Source: Pleurostoma richardsiae
Lineage: Eukaryota > Ascomycota > Sordariomycetes > Calosphaeriales > Pleurostomataceae
Assembly: GCA_030052745.1 (NCBI GenBank)
Contig: JANBVO010000017.1
Location: 434,001-498,000, forward strand
DNA length: 64,000 bases
Direction of reading: 5' to 3'
The number at the start of each line of letters is the position of its first letter. Positions within the stretch are counted from its first letter, which is position 1. Shown piece after piece: positions 12,073-23,058 of the stretch. A program made the translations under genes and the position numbers. The notes beneath the pieces are model-generated. The model was given only the letters and a program-made list of their open reading frames with translations, was not told where the DNA came from and made no database searches.

Positions 12073-13847
12073 CTACTCGTCCCGGCTCTTCGCCCTGGCC
12101 AGCGGCGTCCTGCTGTGAGATCGCATCGGCGTCGCTGGCCTTGAGGTGGACACGCCCAGACTGTGCGCTGAGTCCAGCGGGTCAAGGTTCAGCTTCCTCT
12201 CTTCCACGATCTTGGGCGTCGAGTCGACTATGATGTTCTCGTAACTGGCGATGCGGATCGGAGGCGGGCGACCGCGCTTCCTGTCCGGGCCGCTGTACAG
12301 CCACGTGGCAAAGAGCACCATTGCCGTGCCAATGACGAACTGAGTCGCGAAAAGTGTCAGTCATTTTATCTTGTAGAACTGATCGGACCTGGGAGGAAGA
12401 AAGGCATGAATGAGGAGCAGAGGGACAAATGCTTACCGTGACGTTGATCTTGAAGTCGAAGAACCATACGCTGAACAGGCAGCTGATGACAATGCTGATG
12501 CTCGTGGCGAAATTTTTGGCGATGTTGTCGGCGTAGTTGATGCACAGGCTCGCCAGCACGCCTCCGACGGCCTGGAACACGACTGCCGCCCACACAACGG
12601 CGTTGTATCCCTCAAAGAAACCATGCCGCGCGATGTCCTCGCCGTCCTTGACAAGAACACCCACAATCAGGGCCGGGAATAGGCTGTAGAACGACAGCTG
12701 GACGTTGCGCGTCCACACGCTGACCGTACCCGCCGACTCCTTGAGCACTTTCTCGAAGTACACGCCCGTCAGGCCCGACACTGCCGCCGTGATCAGCACG
12801 GCGGTCAGCCCAAGCGAGTAATTCATGATCGGGCCCGGTTCCTGGTCCTCCTGGATGCCCTGGTACGTGGCTGAGCGTCTGTGCAGGGTTCCTGCGCTTG
12901 CTGCTGCGCCATCGCCAACAACAATGTCCACCACGGCGCGCTTCGTGAGCTCGCGAGCGACCTCACCAGCTCCGTTGACCAGCTGGCCGAGCTCGTGTAG
13001 AGAGCGGGGGAAGTAGTGATCCGCCGTGTCCTGGATCAGGCCGGCCGTGGTGTCCGTAATGTCTGAGGGGAGCGAAACGACGGAAACGCCGATGGTGAGG
13101 ACGACGAGGGAGAGCCAGCGTTTCGGCGACAGGGTACGGCTAAGCATCGTGACGCTGAAGAAAGCTGTCGTAAGGATCTATCATTCTGTCAGAACCGTCT
13201 ATGTTCTAGATTTCTCCCATGTTTGCACAAACACACCTTGAGCTGATACAGGATCTGGAAGTGCACAGCGTCCAGGTTGCTCAGCGCAACGTACTGCAGC
13301 GTGTTCTGTAATGTGTACAGGCAGGCGGGGATCGCGAGCTTCCATCCGTCGCCGGAGAAGACTGAGTTGTAGATCTGCTCGAAAATTACTGTTGCAGGTG
13401 TCTGTGGCGCCAGGCTGCGGGAGACCTCGTAGATGGCGAAGGTCAGAGAGATGGCCAGCTTGATGACCTCGTTCAGGAAGACAGCCGTGCTCGCGAAGTA
13501 TCTGTGGTCGCCATCGGGGACCATTATCCGGCTGTAGTGCATGATCTAGACGAAGGGCGCGGCTGTCAGTTGTCTGTCTGTGCCTCTGCTCGTCTGCCCA
13601 TCTGCCAGCAAGGAAGCCATTGCGTCACTGGGTCGATCTCGACAGGAGGGGAGGGACGCACGAGGATGAGAGCAGAGTTTTGGAAAGTCAACTAGAGCAG
13701 CTTAGATATTAGCAATTGGCCTGCAAATACGTCGGATTCTAGCTCGTAGGGAGATAAACAAACCGTGACAAGCGAGACCTGCTTCAGTGGCATCCCGAAC
13801 AGCGTCGGGCCGCCCTGAGGCCGTGGGGCGCCGTCGGAAAAGGCCAT
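12073..13847 (-). CDS. Golgi nucleotide-sugar transporter (SLC35A / UDP-galactose transporter family)
   Basis: Antiporter moving UDP-sugars (UDP-Gal or UDP-GlcNAc) from cytosol into the Golgi. Five exons (13847-13764, 13691-13662, 13545-13237, 13177-12437, 12339-12073) give 476 aa, and all boundaries are phase 0. Exon 2 is a 30-nt microexon encoding LTFQNSALIL, part of TM1. Family landmarks are MHYSRIM, LQYVALSNLDA, QILYQLKILTTAFFSV, the GVYFEKVLKES motif, WTRNVQLSFYS and the late TM block ending ATWLY. Between two membrane segments is a long hydrophilic loop of about 80 aa, usual in filamentous ascomycetes. The start at 13847 is the first ATG. The open frame above it ends at a CTAG that could be the acceptor of a further 5' exon. 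Substrate cannot be assigned. Confidence 0.85.
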
Positions 13848-16224
13848 CCCGTCGATGCCGTTGTCGTCGGACTTCTCGTTCGCGTCAGGGATCGGGGTGA
13901 AGTTGGGTCGCTAGAGTACGGCGAGGAGACGGCCGCTGTGGGCCAGCACTCGGAAGGAGGAGGGCAGTCGGCGGCGGAGACAAAGGTGCTTTGTCTGCTG
14001 GTGCGGAGGCGCCTTTGTTCCTGGGTGAGGAAGAAGGTGTCGCGTGCGTTTAAGCGGTTTCGCGGTCCGGGCTGCTTCTTTTTTTTCTGGCTTCCGCTGG
14101 CGACGCGACGCTGCGGCCAATCAAATCCACGCCTCTAACTCCTTTTACCCCTGGCTTGGGATCTGCTCGTCGACGTCACCGCACCCAAAGCTGCTGAAAC
14201 AAGGGAAAGGGGGAAATATCCGATCCAGACAGAGGCAAACCCAGGAAGTGGGAAGCGACCGTAATAAAAAGCGACAGAAAAGAAACAGAAGCAAAACCTC
14301 CACGACGCTAATCAGGACGGTGGGTCACGCTGCTCCGGATGATGCAGCGGCGCGCAGCAGCTGATGATGATGTGCATGTGCCTCATTCGACGCTCTCCAA
14401 GGCGGTGGACGGCTCGGGCCTTCCAATCAAGCAGCTTCAGCTCGCCAAGGCTTCTCCCTCCTTGCAGATCAGGCATGTTCAAGCCGGTACTCTACGGAGG
14501 ACACTACCAAAAGAACCGTCTCTCTGCTTGCTCATTAGTTAACCCAGCAATATGTAGCGTGGTGTGGGCCTTGACTTGTTAGTTAGACGATTATGCCATG
14601 AGGTCGTCTGCCCTTGGGTACTAAGAATTCGGAGGTCTTGCGCTGTAGCTTAATCTGTACAGTGGGACTTTTCGCTCAACCTCCCTGAGAGGATAGTGGG
14701 AAATACCGTATGGTGGACTGTGTTTATTACTACGCCGTCTGGTCCAACTCTCGGAAGCGGTCAGGTAGTTCTTCTGGTAGGATCTTCCGCACTGGCCGCG
14801 TTCCGGCTGGCATTGCATCGATCTCTATCGCCCCCCTTTTACCCGCTCGATGACGGAGATCGGATGCTCTCCGGAGGCTGACGACTTATCCGCCAGACGT
14901 TATCCACCCAACTGCCACCGCGGTTTCTAGCTCTGCAAGGTCAAGACAGCTCAATAGCAGGAGAGCGGTATGAATGGACGATCAATCAGCCATCTCTCCA
15001 CTCTTGGAATTAGAATGCAGTACCTAGATGTTTCCACCTACCGCCCTCCGCTACCCAACACCCCCAACCACCCCCTCATCAGGTCGGCGTGGCTGGTCTG
15101 CTCCTCTAGCCCATGCCACCGCCTCCAACCCATCCCGCCAACGCCAATGAGCCAAGGCTCCAACCCTCTCTGAACAGAGGTCACACGGTATGCCTCCTCA
15201 CCACCAAGCAATCCGGTGACTGGTTCCAACAAACAAGGCGGTGTCGCCCCTCAGCATTGAACCACCGTGACCCGTCCAACGTGCCGTCAAGGTCGATCCT
15301 AATGCGCTGTTTCACGAGAGACCGCCGGTTTGTACAGGGTGACAACCTACCTAGTACCCAAGGTGACCGACCACTGCCCCCGGAGCCGAGCGGTCCCACA
15401 GTGCCGGAAAGCTCCGCAATTTCTCGGCCTTCCCTTGGTCTCTCCATCGCCGGCCGGTAAAGGTGGATGCTATTCTATCTCCGATGCTATTACAAGGCCG
15501 GTTCAAGTAGGAAGTCGAACACAGCGTCCTCAATGTTCAGCTTGAGCAATGTATAGCAGTAACAGCCGGCCACAAATTACTTGCTGGTTAGAGGTCGATC
15601 TTGCGATGGAACGCCTATCGCACCGTGAGGCGGCAACCGGCATCCGGGGAGGGTTGCATTGCGTGCTAACCCCTGTTGGCGGCAGAGCCAATTTCGTCCG
15701 AATCGCACCCTCAGGCTGATTCTTTACCAACCTTTGTGATTTGAACGTTGTGGCGCTTCGGTTCCAGGCCCATTAGAACTAACAGTTCCCGACCCCAGGC
15801 CTCTGAGACAGTATCGGCTTGCTAACAAGACCCCACTCTGAGCAGATACCGAAAGACGTCCATGCCATTCCGAACGACTGCAGCGACTGCGCCGAGGCCA
15901 TCAAGCATTGGGTGGGGGACTGCTGTGTCGGAGTGACAGCTCGTATCTCCCTACATAAGGTCATAATGGAGTTGTAAATGGAGCGAGCTGGACCGAATTG
16001 GCCGGATTCACGGTTTCTGGCGTAACTGGCTGCTTATTCTTCCTTTCTTTCTTCCCTCACTAGTGATGAAACACAAGTCATGTATCTGCTGGTACAAATT
16101 GTTCAGCCTTGAACTCGGTTGTTGCCTGACCTACCCCTTCGTGCCGTACTACTCCACGAAAATTCAGCCATTATCGGCCAACAAGCAAGGGACTCAAACT
16201 ATCGCGGAAACCCTTAGCGGTGCT
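13848..16224. other. 2.4-kb gene-poor interval
   Basis: Contains the 5' flank of the nucleotide-sugar transporter and then non-coding sequence with a copy of a dispersed repeat at 14489-14700. Small open frames overlap one another on both strands and show no protein family. I interpret the interval as intergenic with transposon-derived debris. Confidence 0.5.
14489..14700 (-). repeat. Dispersed repeat, copy A
   Basis: The reverse complement of this stretch aligns by eye over its whole length with 35006-35202, including the shared blocks TTCAGGGAGGTT (copy B form), GATTAAGCTACAGC, ATGGCATA and GTCCTCCGTA. Differences are mostly transitions, as would follow from RIP or neutral decay. No coding capacity and no terminal repeats were recognised. 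Outer limits are approximate. Confidence 0.7.
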
Positions 16225-19122
16225 TCAACCCTGCCACTGGACCCTCTTGTCCCTAAACATCCTCACCATCCCCATCGGCAGTAGACCCCCGTCCACGATA
16301 CTCAGCCCTCCGAACGTCCCCACCACCTCCGGGCCGTACATCGCCGCCACCCACCGCCAGTACGGCTCCATCGCGTGCCAGTTCCCAGTAATGCCCCTCA
16401 GTCCGGCTTGCGATCCCAGCGCCTCCACCGCGGCCTGCACCTCCTCGCTGGACTCGACCGGCTCCTCTCCCGGGCCCTCCATCAGCTGCGCGAACACGTC
16501 GTGCACCTGGTCCGCGTGCCCGAAGTCGAACTCCTCGCGGTGCCGCACGTACTCCTCGAACCCCATGAAGTTGTCCCGGTCGAGGTCCGGGTCGTGGCTC
16601 CCGCCGTCGTCGGCCGCGAGGCGTGGCTGGCGGGGAAGCCCGCCGCGGCCGAGGAGGGGGCCGCTGGGGCTGTGCCGGTCGTCGAAGCGACGCTTCGCGA
16701 GCTCGTAGGCGGCGCGCTCGGACTCGCCCAGCTTGTCGAAGAGGTCCTCGGGTGATTCGAGAACGGAGTCGCGGATCTGGAGGAGGGTGATGAAGGGGGA
16801 TTGCAGCTCGAGGCCGCCGAGCTCGACCGGGAAGAAGAGGAAGCCGTCCGGGACGCCGGTGCCGCCGAAGCGCCGCTCTATCGTCTTCTTCAGATGGTCC
16901 GCGACACTCGGGGCGTTGGCGCTGCCCCTGAAGACTTCGCGCTGGATGTGCTCGTGCGTTGCGAGCATCTTGTCGACGTGATCCCGGCCGAAGCAGTTGG
17001 CGGGCTTGCCGAAGTTTGAGGAGAAGAAGGTGCCGACATACGTGTTCCACGTCTGGATGAAGGCAAAGATACTATTCCCCTTCTCCTGCAGCTGTCCGCG
17101 CAGGTCCTCGATCTGCTTCTCAACCATTTCCTGGTCGATCTCGAAGCGCCCGGTACGAGGCGAAAGCGAGAGGAACCCCCAGCGGATTTCGCCGCGAGGA
17201 AGACCTCTATCGATCTGCAGGTTCAGATCTGGCTCCCGTGAGATACGCACGGTCCCGGATTTTGATGGGTTCGTGCATGTACTGGTCACGGCAGCGAAGT
17301 GCTCGACTGTCTTCCAGGCCGTGACGGCCGTAGCGTGGTCTGGAGACCAGAACCAGATGTCATCTTGGACACGCCAGAGGACCTGCCCATCGGTCGACTG
17401 ATTCACAGCAAAGTCCAGGCAGAAGAGCACAATCTCTCCGAAGAGATCGCTGAGAGCGTGCGAGGTCGGCGTGCCACGCCGGCGGGTTCTTGCAGGGGCG
17501 GAGACATCGTCATCCACATACTTCAGCGGCGTTTCGAGGAACCGATTGAAGAACTCGCTCCAAGTATCGGACACCCCAAAGAACTCCAAGATATTGAGGA
17601 TGGTCTCATGAGGAAGCTGAGACTCCCAGTCCTTGAAGACCGAGCGGAAGGCTGTTAGCTCGCCGTGAAGGTGCGTGTTGACAGCGATCTCCGTCGATAA
17701 CAGATGCACGAGTTTCTGCTTCATCTCCATAGGTCTCTTCGGCGGTGATGTATCGTCGTAGTCATCCTCGTCGTCATGCGCGACAAATTCTGCGTCGCTC
17801 TGATCCTGCGGTCCCCCGGCGCGGGCCCGTACCATACGCATCATTGGCATGGCTGCACGGAGAGGAGCAGGCGCAGGCGGAGGCATGGCCACGGCCTCTT
17901 CCTCGCCGTCGACCAGCTCGAAGGTCTGGTTCTCTGAGCCAAGCAGGCGCGACAGGAAGTACTCCTTTCTGTGAATTGTCTTTCGCACATCTTGCAGGCA
18001 GCCCTTGGCGGAAAGCGGCCCGAGGTAGTAACTGAGCCGTTTCTGGTCAACCTTTGGAAGATCTTTCCGCAGTGGCTTCCAGGCGCCTGTTTTCTCTTTG
18101 CGAAAGTCCCTGAGAGCCTTCTTGAAGAAAACGGACCACTTGACCCCGATGAACTGTAGGAAGATGGCCTGTAATAGGTCCTCCTTCATGTGAGTGTTGT
18201 AGACACCGCTGATTTTGCGGCGCTGCTCAACATAAACACTGGTGCCCCAGGACCAAGATTCGAGAGCGGCAATGCGCATGTTGAGGACATCCGCAATCTC
18301 GGTTAATATCACGTCGTTGTTTTTGAAGTCCTTCAGCACCTCTCGCTTCTCGTCTGACAGCAAGTCAGATGCCAGCAGTCCCTGAATTGCCCATTTCACC
18401 GACCACACTGTGAACTGTCCCGGCGCTGACAGCTGAGACTCGAATGCAGCCACGTCCTCCCGGAGCTTCTTCAGCGCCTTGAAAGTACTCTGTCTCCACG
18501 TATCGCCGCCATTCTTACCGAAGAGCTCGTTAAGAAATGACCGTAGCTGGACCTCGTCCACAAGAGCAGGCTTGAATACCGCTTCCTCCCATTGCATTCG
18601 GAAGGAGAGCCTCCGCGCATTCCCAACATCCTCAAATGTCTCGGCTTGGCTGGAATCGCCCTCTCCGCTGGCGTCTTGAGTAGAACCACTGCCTCCAGAG
18701 CTGGACAGCCACTCCGTGACAAGCTGCCCGTACAGGGTCGCAAACTGGAACTTCATCGACTGCGTGTCCAGGTACTTGAGCAAAGACTCCTCCCAGGCGC
18801 CAAGAGTCTTAGCCGACACCGAGGGATCATAGCGCGCCTGCGCCAGGAACCGGTCCAGCGTCCGGAGCTCGCGCTCGACCCTCGCGTGCTTGGGATAGCG
18901 GCTCTCCACCCGGCCACGTTTGTCGGTTTTCAGCGAGAAGATCTGCTTGAGACCGGCGCTGAGCGCCCCAAGGCGCGTGACGAGGTCATCGTCTTGCTTG
19001 GCCGAGAGGACAAGCGCGGCCTTGCGCTGTTCGAAATCAGCTCGCCTCCTGGAGAGCTCATCAAGCTTAGTGGTTGTGATGTCCCGGAGCGTGTCCGAGA
19101 AGACGCTGCCAGAAGCCGCCAT
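16225..19122 (-). CDS. rvt: Cellular reverse-transcriptase-related protein RVT
   Basis: Domesticated reverse transcriptase, single-copy in fungi where described and not part of a retroelement. The Neurospora protein polymerises nucleotides in vitro and the gene is induced by translation inhibitors (family knowledge). One intronless frame of 965 aa starts with ATG at 19122. The N-terminal ~270 aa are helical. A palm region is visible: a motif A-like block FKDWESQLPHETI (residues 496-508), motif B RRGTPTSHALSDLFGE (548-563), catalytic motif C VQDDIWFW (585-592, Asp587-Asp588), and a motif E-like block GEIRWGFLSLSP. A Pro/Ala/acidic low-complexity stretch (about 405-465) lies before motif A, where RVT proteins carry their loop insertion. 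No integrase, RNase H, gag or flanking repeats are present. The catalytic pair is intact, so the enzyme should be active. Confidence 0.88.
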   Translation of the reverse strand: MAASGSVFSDTLRDITTTKLDELSRRRADFEQRKAALVLSAKQDDDLVTRLGALSAGLKQIFSLKTDKRGRVESRYPKHARVERELRTLDRFLAQARYDPSVSAKTLGAWEESLLKYLDTQSMKFQFATLYGQLVTEWLSSSGGSGSTQDASGEGDSSQAETFEDVGNARRLSFRMQWEEAVFKPALVDEVQLRSFLNELFGKNGGDTWRQSTFKALKKLREDVAAFESQLSAPGQFTVWSVKWAIQGLLASDLLSDEKREVLKDFKNNDVILTEIADVLNMRIAALESWSWGTSVYVEQRRKISGVYNTHMKEDLLQAIFLQFIGVKWSVFFKKALRDFRKEKTGAWKPLRKDLPKVDQKRLSYYLGPLSAKGCLQDVRKTIHRKEYFLSRLLGSENQTFELVDGEEEAVAMPPPAPAPLRAAMPMMRMVRARAGGPQDQSDAEFVAHDDEDDYDDTSPPKRPMEMKQKLVHLLSTEIAVNTHLHGELTAFRSVFKDWESQLPHETILNILEFFGVSDTWSEFFNRFLETPLKYVDDDVSAPARTRRRGTPTSHALSDLFGEIVLFCLDFAVNQSTDGQVLWRVQDDIWFWSPDHATAVTAWKTVEHFAAVTSTCTNPSKSGTVRISREPDLNLQIDRGLPRGEIRWGFLSLSPRTGRFEIDQEMVEKQIEDLRGQLQEKGNSIFAFIQTWNTYVGTFFSSNFGKPANCFGRDHVDKMLATHEHIQREVFRGSANAPSVADHLKKTIERRFGGTGVPDGFLFFPVELGGLELQSPFITLLQIRDSVLESPEDLFDKLGESERAAYELAKRRFDDRHSPSGPLLGRGGLPRQPRLAADDGGSHDPDLDRDNFMGFEEYVRHREEFDFGHADQVHDVFAQLMEGPGEEPVESSEEVQAAVEALGSQAGLRGITGNWHAMEPYWRWVAAMYGPEVVGTFGGLSIVDGGLLPMGMVRMFRDKRVQWQG

Positions 19123-19721
19123 GGTGGAATAGTTTGGTAGCTTGTCTTCAGTGTGAAATCTGTCAAGGACGACAGTGGAGATGTGTGTGAAGTTGGAGAT
19201 CTGGGGAATCTAAAAGATTGGCTGAGAGGGTCTCACGTCCCTCTTTATGAGATACCGTAGATTGTCAGGTGTCACTGGCGTAATGGAGAAAGGTAGCTAT
19301 TGGATTCCTACAAATCCACGATAAAACGCAGCTTATGAAGGCTGAAAGAGAGCAGCGGGTGGGCTAATGGTTATTTTGCCGCTATATGTGGCGGAGTGCT
19401 GCCTAAGCCACGAAGGCAGATGAGCTATTCCAGAGAGGCGACGCCAAGAGGCCGTGACGCATCCGGAGGCTGAACGCCAAGGTTTGTGGTCTTAGCTACC
19501 CCGGGGGCCTTAGTTCCATTGACTGCATACACAATTGGTGATGCATCACTGGCAGAGACGTAGGCGTCGCATGAGGTCATCGCCACGAGAAAGGCGGGTT
19601 ATGTCTTCAGTGGGGACAACGCCGTGGAGGTTAGAAACTCAAGTAGGTTAACCTCCGGAAGGATGGTCAGGCTCAACTGTCTAAACACCATCACCATGCA
19701 CCAGGGATACTGACTTTTGCC
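19123..19721. other. Intergenic, rvt promoter side
   Basis: About 600 bp upstream of the rvt start and downstream of the cysteine-module gene. No exon, repeat or RNA gene recognised. Confidence 0.45.
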
Positions 19722-22562
19722 CTACTCGACCGCTCGCCATCTCTCCTCCAGCTCCTTAATCACAAACTTGTCGTTGACGCCCTGCATCTGGCCGGCCCGG
19801 AACACCTCCATACCCTGCTGTCCGTACACCGCCCCCTGGAACGAATGGAGGTTCTCGTGCCCGTAGCCCACCGCTGCGTTCCCGTACGTGTAATGGCTCG
19901 TGTGTCCAATGGCCTCCAGCCCGCCCATCATCTTGTACGTCGTGCTCGCTGCGTTGAGCCGTACTTGCTCGCCGAGCCTCATCTGCGCCCTGAACAATAT
20001 CGCCCGAATCGGCGGCACCGTCTCGAAGTACACCCTCCTACGCAGTGTCGCGTGCTCGAGTAGCTGCGACGGGTCGCCCGTCTCGCATGCCTCGAGGTAT
20101 AGTTGCCGCATCCGCGGGCTGTACATTTCGCAGAGGCTCATCTGCGGGATCCTCGCGCCCCGCAGCGGCATCGCGCCCGCGAGGGACGTACCCTTGATGA
20201 ACTCCAGATAGCACTCGGGGCAGATTGTGCACTCCTCCCACCCATACCAAACACGGTCCTTGAAGTCCTTGTCGCGCCCGCATATCGGGGTGTCGGCGTA
20301 GTCGACAGCCCACCGTTCCAGCCGCGCCGTATCTTGCAGATAGAATGTTTCGAGGAGCTTGTTTACCACGCTCTGAAAGCGTTGGTAGCTCGGGTGAAGA
20401 CTGCACAGGCGGCTCTCGCCTGGCGGTATGTCTGAACGGCGGACGAAGAAGCGCTCGATGTCCAGAGACCGAAGTACAGCGGCGTAGCACGCGCCACAAA
20501 CTTCGAAGCCGGCTGGGCGTGATGGAAGAGTGTACCAAACTCCGTCCTTCACACCTTTGCTGTCACAGTGCGGCTGTCTAGCCACTTCCCTGACGGCGGT
20601 CCACCAGATTGAGTAGTCTTCTCGCTCGACAGCGCGCAACATGGCTATCAACAGGTTGAACTGGCCCATATCACAGGTGACATTGATGTCAAGCCTCCCG
20701 TCCAGCTCGGTCGCCCTCTCCCATGCACTACTGTCGGCAGTAAGACCAACGTGGTCGCAGTAGCAGGCAGCGCAGATCACCAGTCCCCCCGGGTCGCGGT
20801 TCTTGGGGCGGAACCAAGCTCGCGAGCTTCCAGAAGAGCGACTGCCTTTGGGGCAGCTGGAAATCCTGTTCATGCGTGCCTCTGCCTCTGTGACGAAGTT
20901 GGTCCAGTTTTTCGTCTTCCCAGACTCGGTGTACACTCCCTGGACGAACCGGACAGCCATGTCGCAGAACCAGACATCGTCCGCTGCCTGACAATTGGGA
21001 GTAGGCTCCAAGTGAGACGCGAAGGAGTTGGTGAGGCAGATGTCCTCGTAGCAGGCTTCGCACGCCACGAATCCGTTAATCTCATTTCCTATCGTGGAAT
21101 ACCATTTGACACCGGCGGCACCTTTGGCTCCGTCAACTCCCTTGCACTTGGGTATTGCGCTCCGCCGCTTCATCCATTCGAGGACTCCCTGCAAGGACCC
21201 GGTTGATGTAGCATCTGGGAAGAGAACCTTGTTCATACGAGGTCGGCTGAACAGGCATTCGCGCGGCTTCTCGTCGTTCAAAATGGTCCCGACAAACTGG
21301 TCCTGGAACCGCGAGGTGTAGATGTGCTCAACAAAACACCACGAGCAGATGAAGAACTCCGGTGCAGAAGAGTGGAAGTACCAAGTTGTTGGGAAGGTCA
21401 TTGGCGTGTCAATACATCCTTTCACCGGCGTGGGAGTTTCCGAGCACCCACGAGTGGTGTGAATGGTGCGTTGCGTCGTTGAAAGGGGCTCAGAACGACT
21501 CGAATTGTAATTTTCGGGTATTTCACCAGCGGCAGACGCCGGCTTTGGCAAGCCCGGATGCTGCGTCGCCGGGCTTAGTCCATTGTGAGAAGGATAGACA
21601 GAAGAAGGTGACTGCTTGTAATGAGAGCTCCCTTGATGAGACATCGCCTTTTCAGGGGTATATGCGGACTGTGCCCGCTCCTGGCCATGCTCACCGGCGG
21701 CGGTTTCTTGGGCCGGTTCCCGAATTTGATGGCCTGGACTTGCCAAGGGTTTGGTCACCTCAAACGCTACGATGCCACGCTCGGGAGGATGTACGATTGG
21801 TGGTGGCTGGTCTTGATGCTTTGGGGGCCGCGCTAGATCTGTCGTGGGAAAAGTCACATCCGAAGTCATAGATATAGGCGTGTGACTCCCTAGTGAAGTC
21901 GCTGTCTCTGTCAACACCCCTGTCCCCTGATGAAAATTGTGTGAGATCATTGTAGCTGGCCGGTCTTCGAAAGGGACAGCAGCTTGTGGGTAATGTGCTA
22001 GATGCTGTGGAGGTGGCGGAGGGAACCAAGGGTGCTCCTTGCGGCCATAATTCTGCGCTGGCTGGGCGGAGCTTGGAGATTGCACTTCCGAGATCTGAAG
22101 GGTACGAAAGTAATCTCCAAGTGAGTGCTGTCTGGTTGCCTCGTCCAACGTACTCGCCGACGCCGGGGGGGAATTCAAGGCCGAGCTAAGATATTGAGAC
22201 GCAGGAGCGGAGGACGAGGATTGCGGCGTAGCAGCGTGGGAGTTCGTTTGCGGTGGCTCATGAGTAGCTGATAGGCTTGGGTGGTGAGGTCTGGAGTGTT
22301 CCGGAGAACTTGTTGCTTCGTAGACTCCAGACCCGGTCTTCAGAAATTCATACCCCGGCGGGCGCAGAGGTATTGGAGGGGGCCCGTCATTTGCGGCTAG
22401 GTTCGGCCCCGGGCTCCCTGACGGAAGTAGCGGCGGTGGTGGAGGGGGTGGAAGGGAGCCATATCGTGCATAGTAGGCGGGAGAGTATGCCCCATGCTCC
22501 GCCGGCCGAGGGCTCCGAGGTGGGAGTGGTGGCGGGGGATACTGTCCGTACTGGCCCGACAT
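19722..22562 (-). CDS. Unrecognised protein with five four-cysteine modules and a Pro/Tyr-rich N-terminus
   Basis: A single 946-aa frame starting with MSGQYGQY. The ATG at 22562 is chosen because the open frame above it has no ATG. Residues 1-370 are low-complexity, rich in Pro, Ser and Tyr, with poly-Pro runs. Residues 383-811 hold five copies of one module: Cys, 15-25 residues, W-[YF], a short stretch, C-x2-C-[YF], then a Cys 18-30 residues on. Cysteines are at about 383/406/409/436, 473/501/504/524, 570/597/600/630, 666/689/692/720 and 761/781/784/811. The pattern looks zinc-binding, but I know no named family. There is no signal peptide or transmembrane helix. The last ~130 aa are helical and end KELEERWRAVE. 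Its function is unknown. Confidence 0.78.
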   Translation of the reverse strand: MSGQYGQYPPPPLPPRSPRPAEHGAYSPAYYARYGSLPPPPPPPLLPSGSPGPNLAANDGPPPIPLRPPGYEFLKTGSGVYEATSSPEHSRPHHPSLSATHEPPQTNSHAATPQSSSSAPASQYLSSALNSPPASASTLDEATRQHSLGDYFRTLQISEVQSPSSAQPAQNYGRKEHPWFPPPPPQHLAHYPQAAVPFEDRPATMISHNFHQGTGVLTETATSLGSHTPISMTSDVTFPTTDLARPPKHQDQPPPIVHPPERGIVAFEVTKPLASPGHQIREPAQETAAGEHGQERAQSAYTPEKAMSHQGSSHYKQSPSSVYPSHNGLSPATQHPGLPKPASAAGEIPENYNSSRSEPLSTTQRTIHTTRGCSETPTPVKGCIDTPMTFPTTWYFHSSAPEFFICSWCFVEHIYTSRFQDQFVGTILNDEKPRECLFSRPRMNKVLFPDATSTGSLQGVLEWMKRRSAIPKCKGVDGAKGAAGVKWYSTIGNEINGFVACEACYEDICLTNSFASHLEPTPNCQAADDVWFCDMAVRFVQGVYTESGKTKNWTNFVTEAEARMNRISSCPKGSRSSGSSRAWFRPKNRDPGGLVICAACYCDHVGLTADSSAWERATELDGRLDINVTCDMGQFNLLIAMLRAVEREDYSIWWTAVREVARQPHCDSKGVKDGVWYTLPSRPAGFEVCGACYAAVLRSLDIERFFVRRSDIPPGESRLCSLHPSYQRFQSVVNKLLETFYLQDTARLERWAVDYADTPICGRDKDFKDRVWYGWEECTICPECYLEFIKGTSLAGAMPLRGARIPQMSLCEMYSPRMRQLYLEACETGDPSQLLEHATLRRRVYFETVPPIRAILFRAQMRLGEQVRLNAASTTYKMMGGLEAIGHTSHYTYGNAAVGYGHENLHSFQGAVYGQQGMEVFRAGQMQGVNDKFVIKELEERWRAVE

Positions 22563-23058
22563 CACGTCCGCAAACTTGTGCTGCGAACTGTCACCTCTTA
22601 TGCGTGCTGTGTACGGAGCACCATCTTCGCCGAGTCGCCGGTTCACTACCCGGGCGACCAAGCTTTTATACGGCCGGCTCCCAAGAAAGTTGTGCCTTGC
22701 CGGAGGGGCTAGGATTTTCTGTGAAGGCCGGCCTGGTGGGATACGGCGGTCCTTACCGAAGGCGGATTGATTCGGTGCGCTAATCGGGGCTGAGACCGGG
22801 CCGTCTGTCTTGGCCGCTCCTTGCGATATGGAAATAGAGGGGCAGAACTGGCCTGGATGCAGCTCGCTCTTGGAATTTGGAGCTCTAAGAATCTATTGTC
22901 TATATGGTGACATTATCAATTACCTGTGCAACGCCAAAATGGAGTCTGTAACCCTGTCTGTGTGAACAATGATGGACCTCTAGCCCGCAGTACCGACACT
23001 GCTAATACTCCAAAGCCCTCCTATAAAGCATCCCGGTCCTGTGTATATGGGTTATCGC
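22563..23058. other. Intergenic, promoter of cysteine-module gene
   Basis: About 500 bp between the regulator's stop and the next gene's start, with both genes on the minus strand. Nothing further recognised. Confidence 0.45.

Noticed and set aside
14044-16284. Series of short overlapping frames on both strands
   Set aside because: Typical of unconstrained DNA; several overlap the dispersed repeat and none shows a protein family.
22563-22661. 33-codon N-terminal extension of the cysteine-module gene
   Set aside because: The extension has no ATG; it starts at TTG. MSGQ at 22562 is the first ATG.
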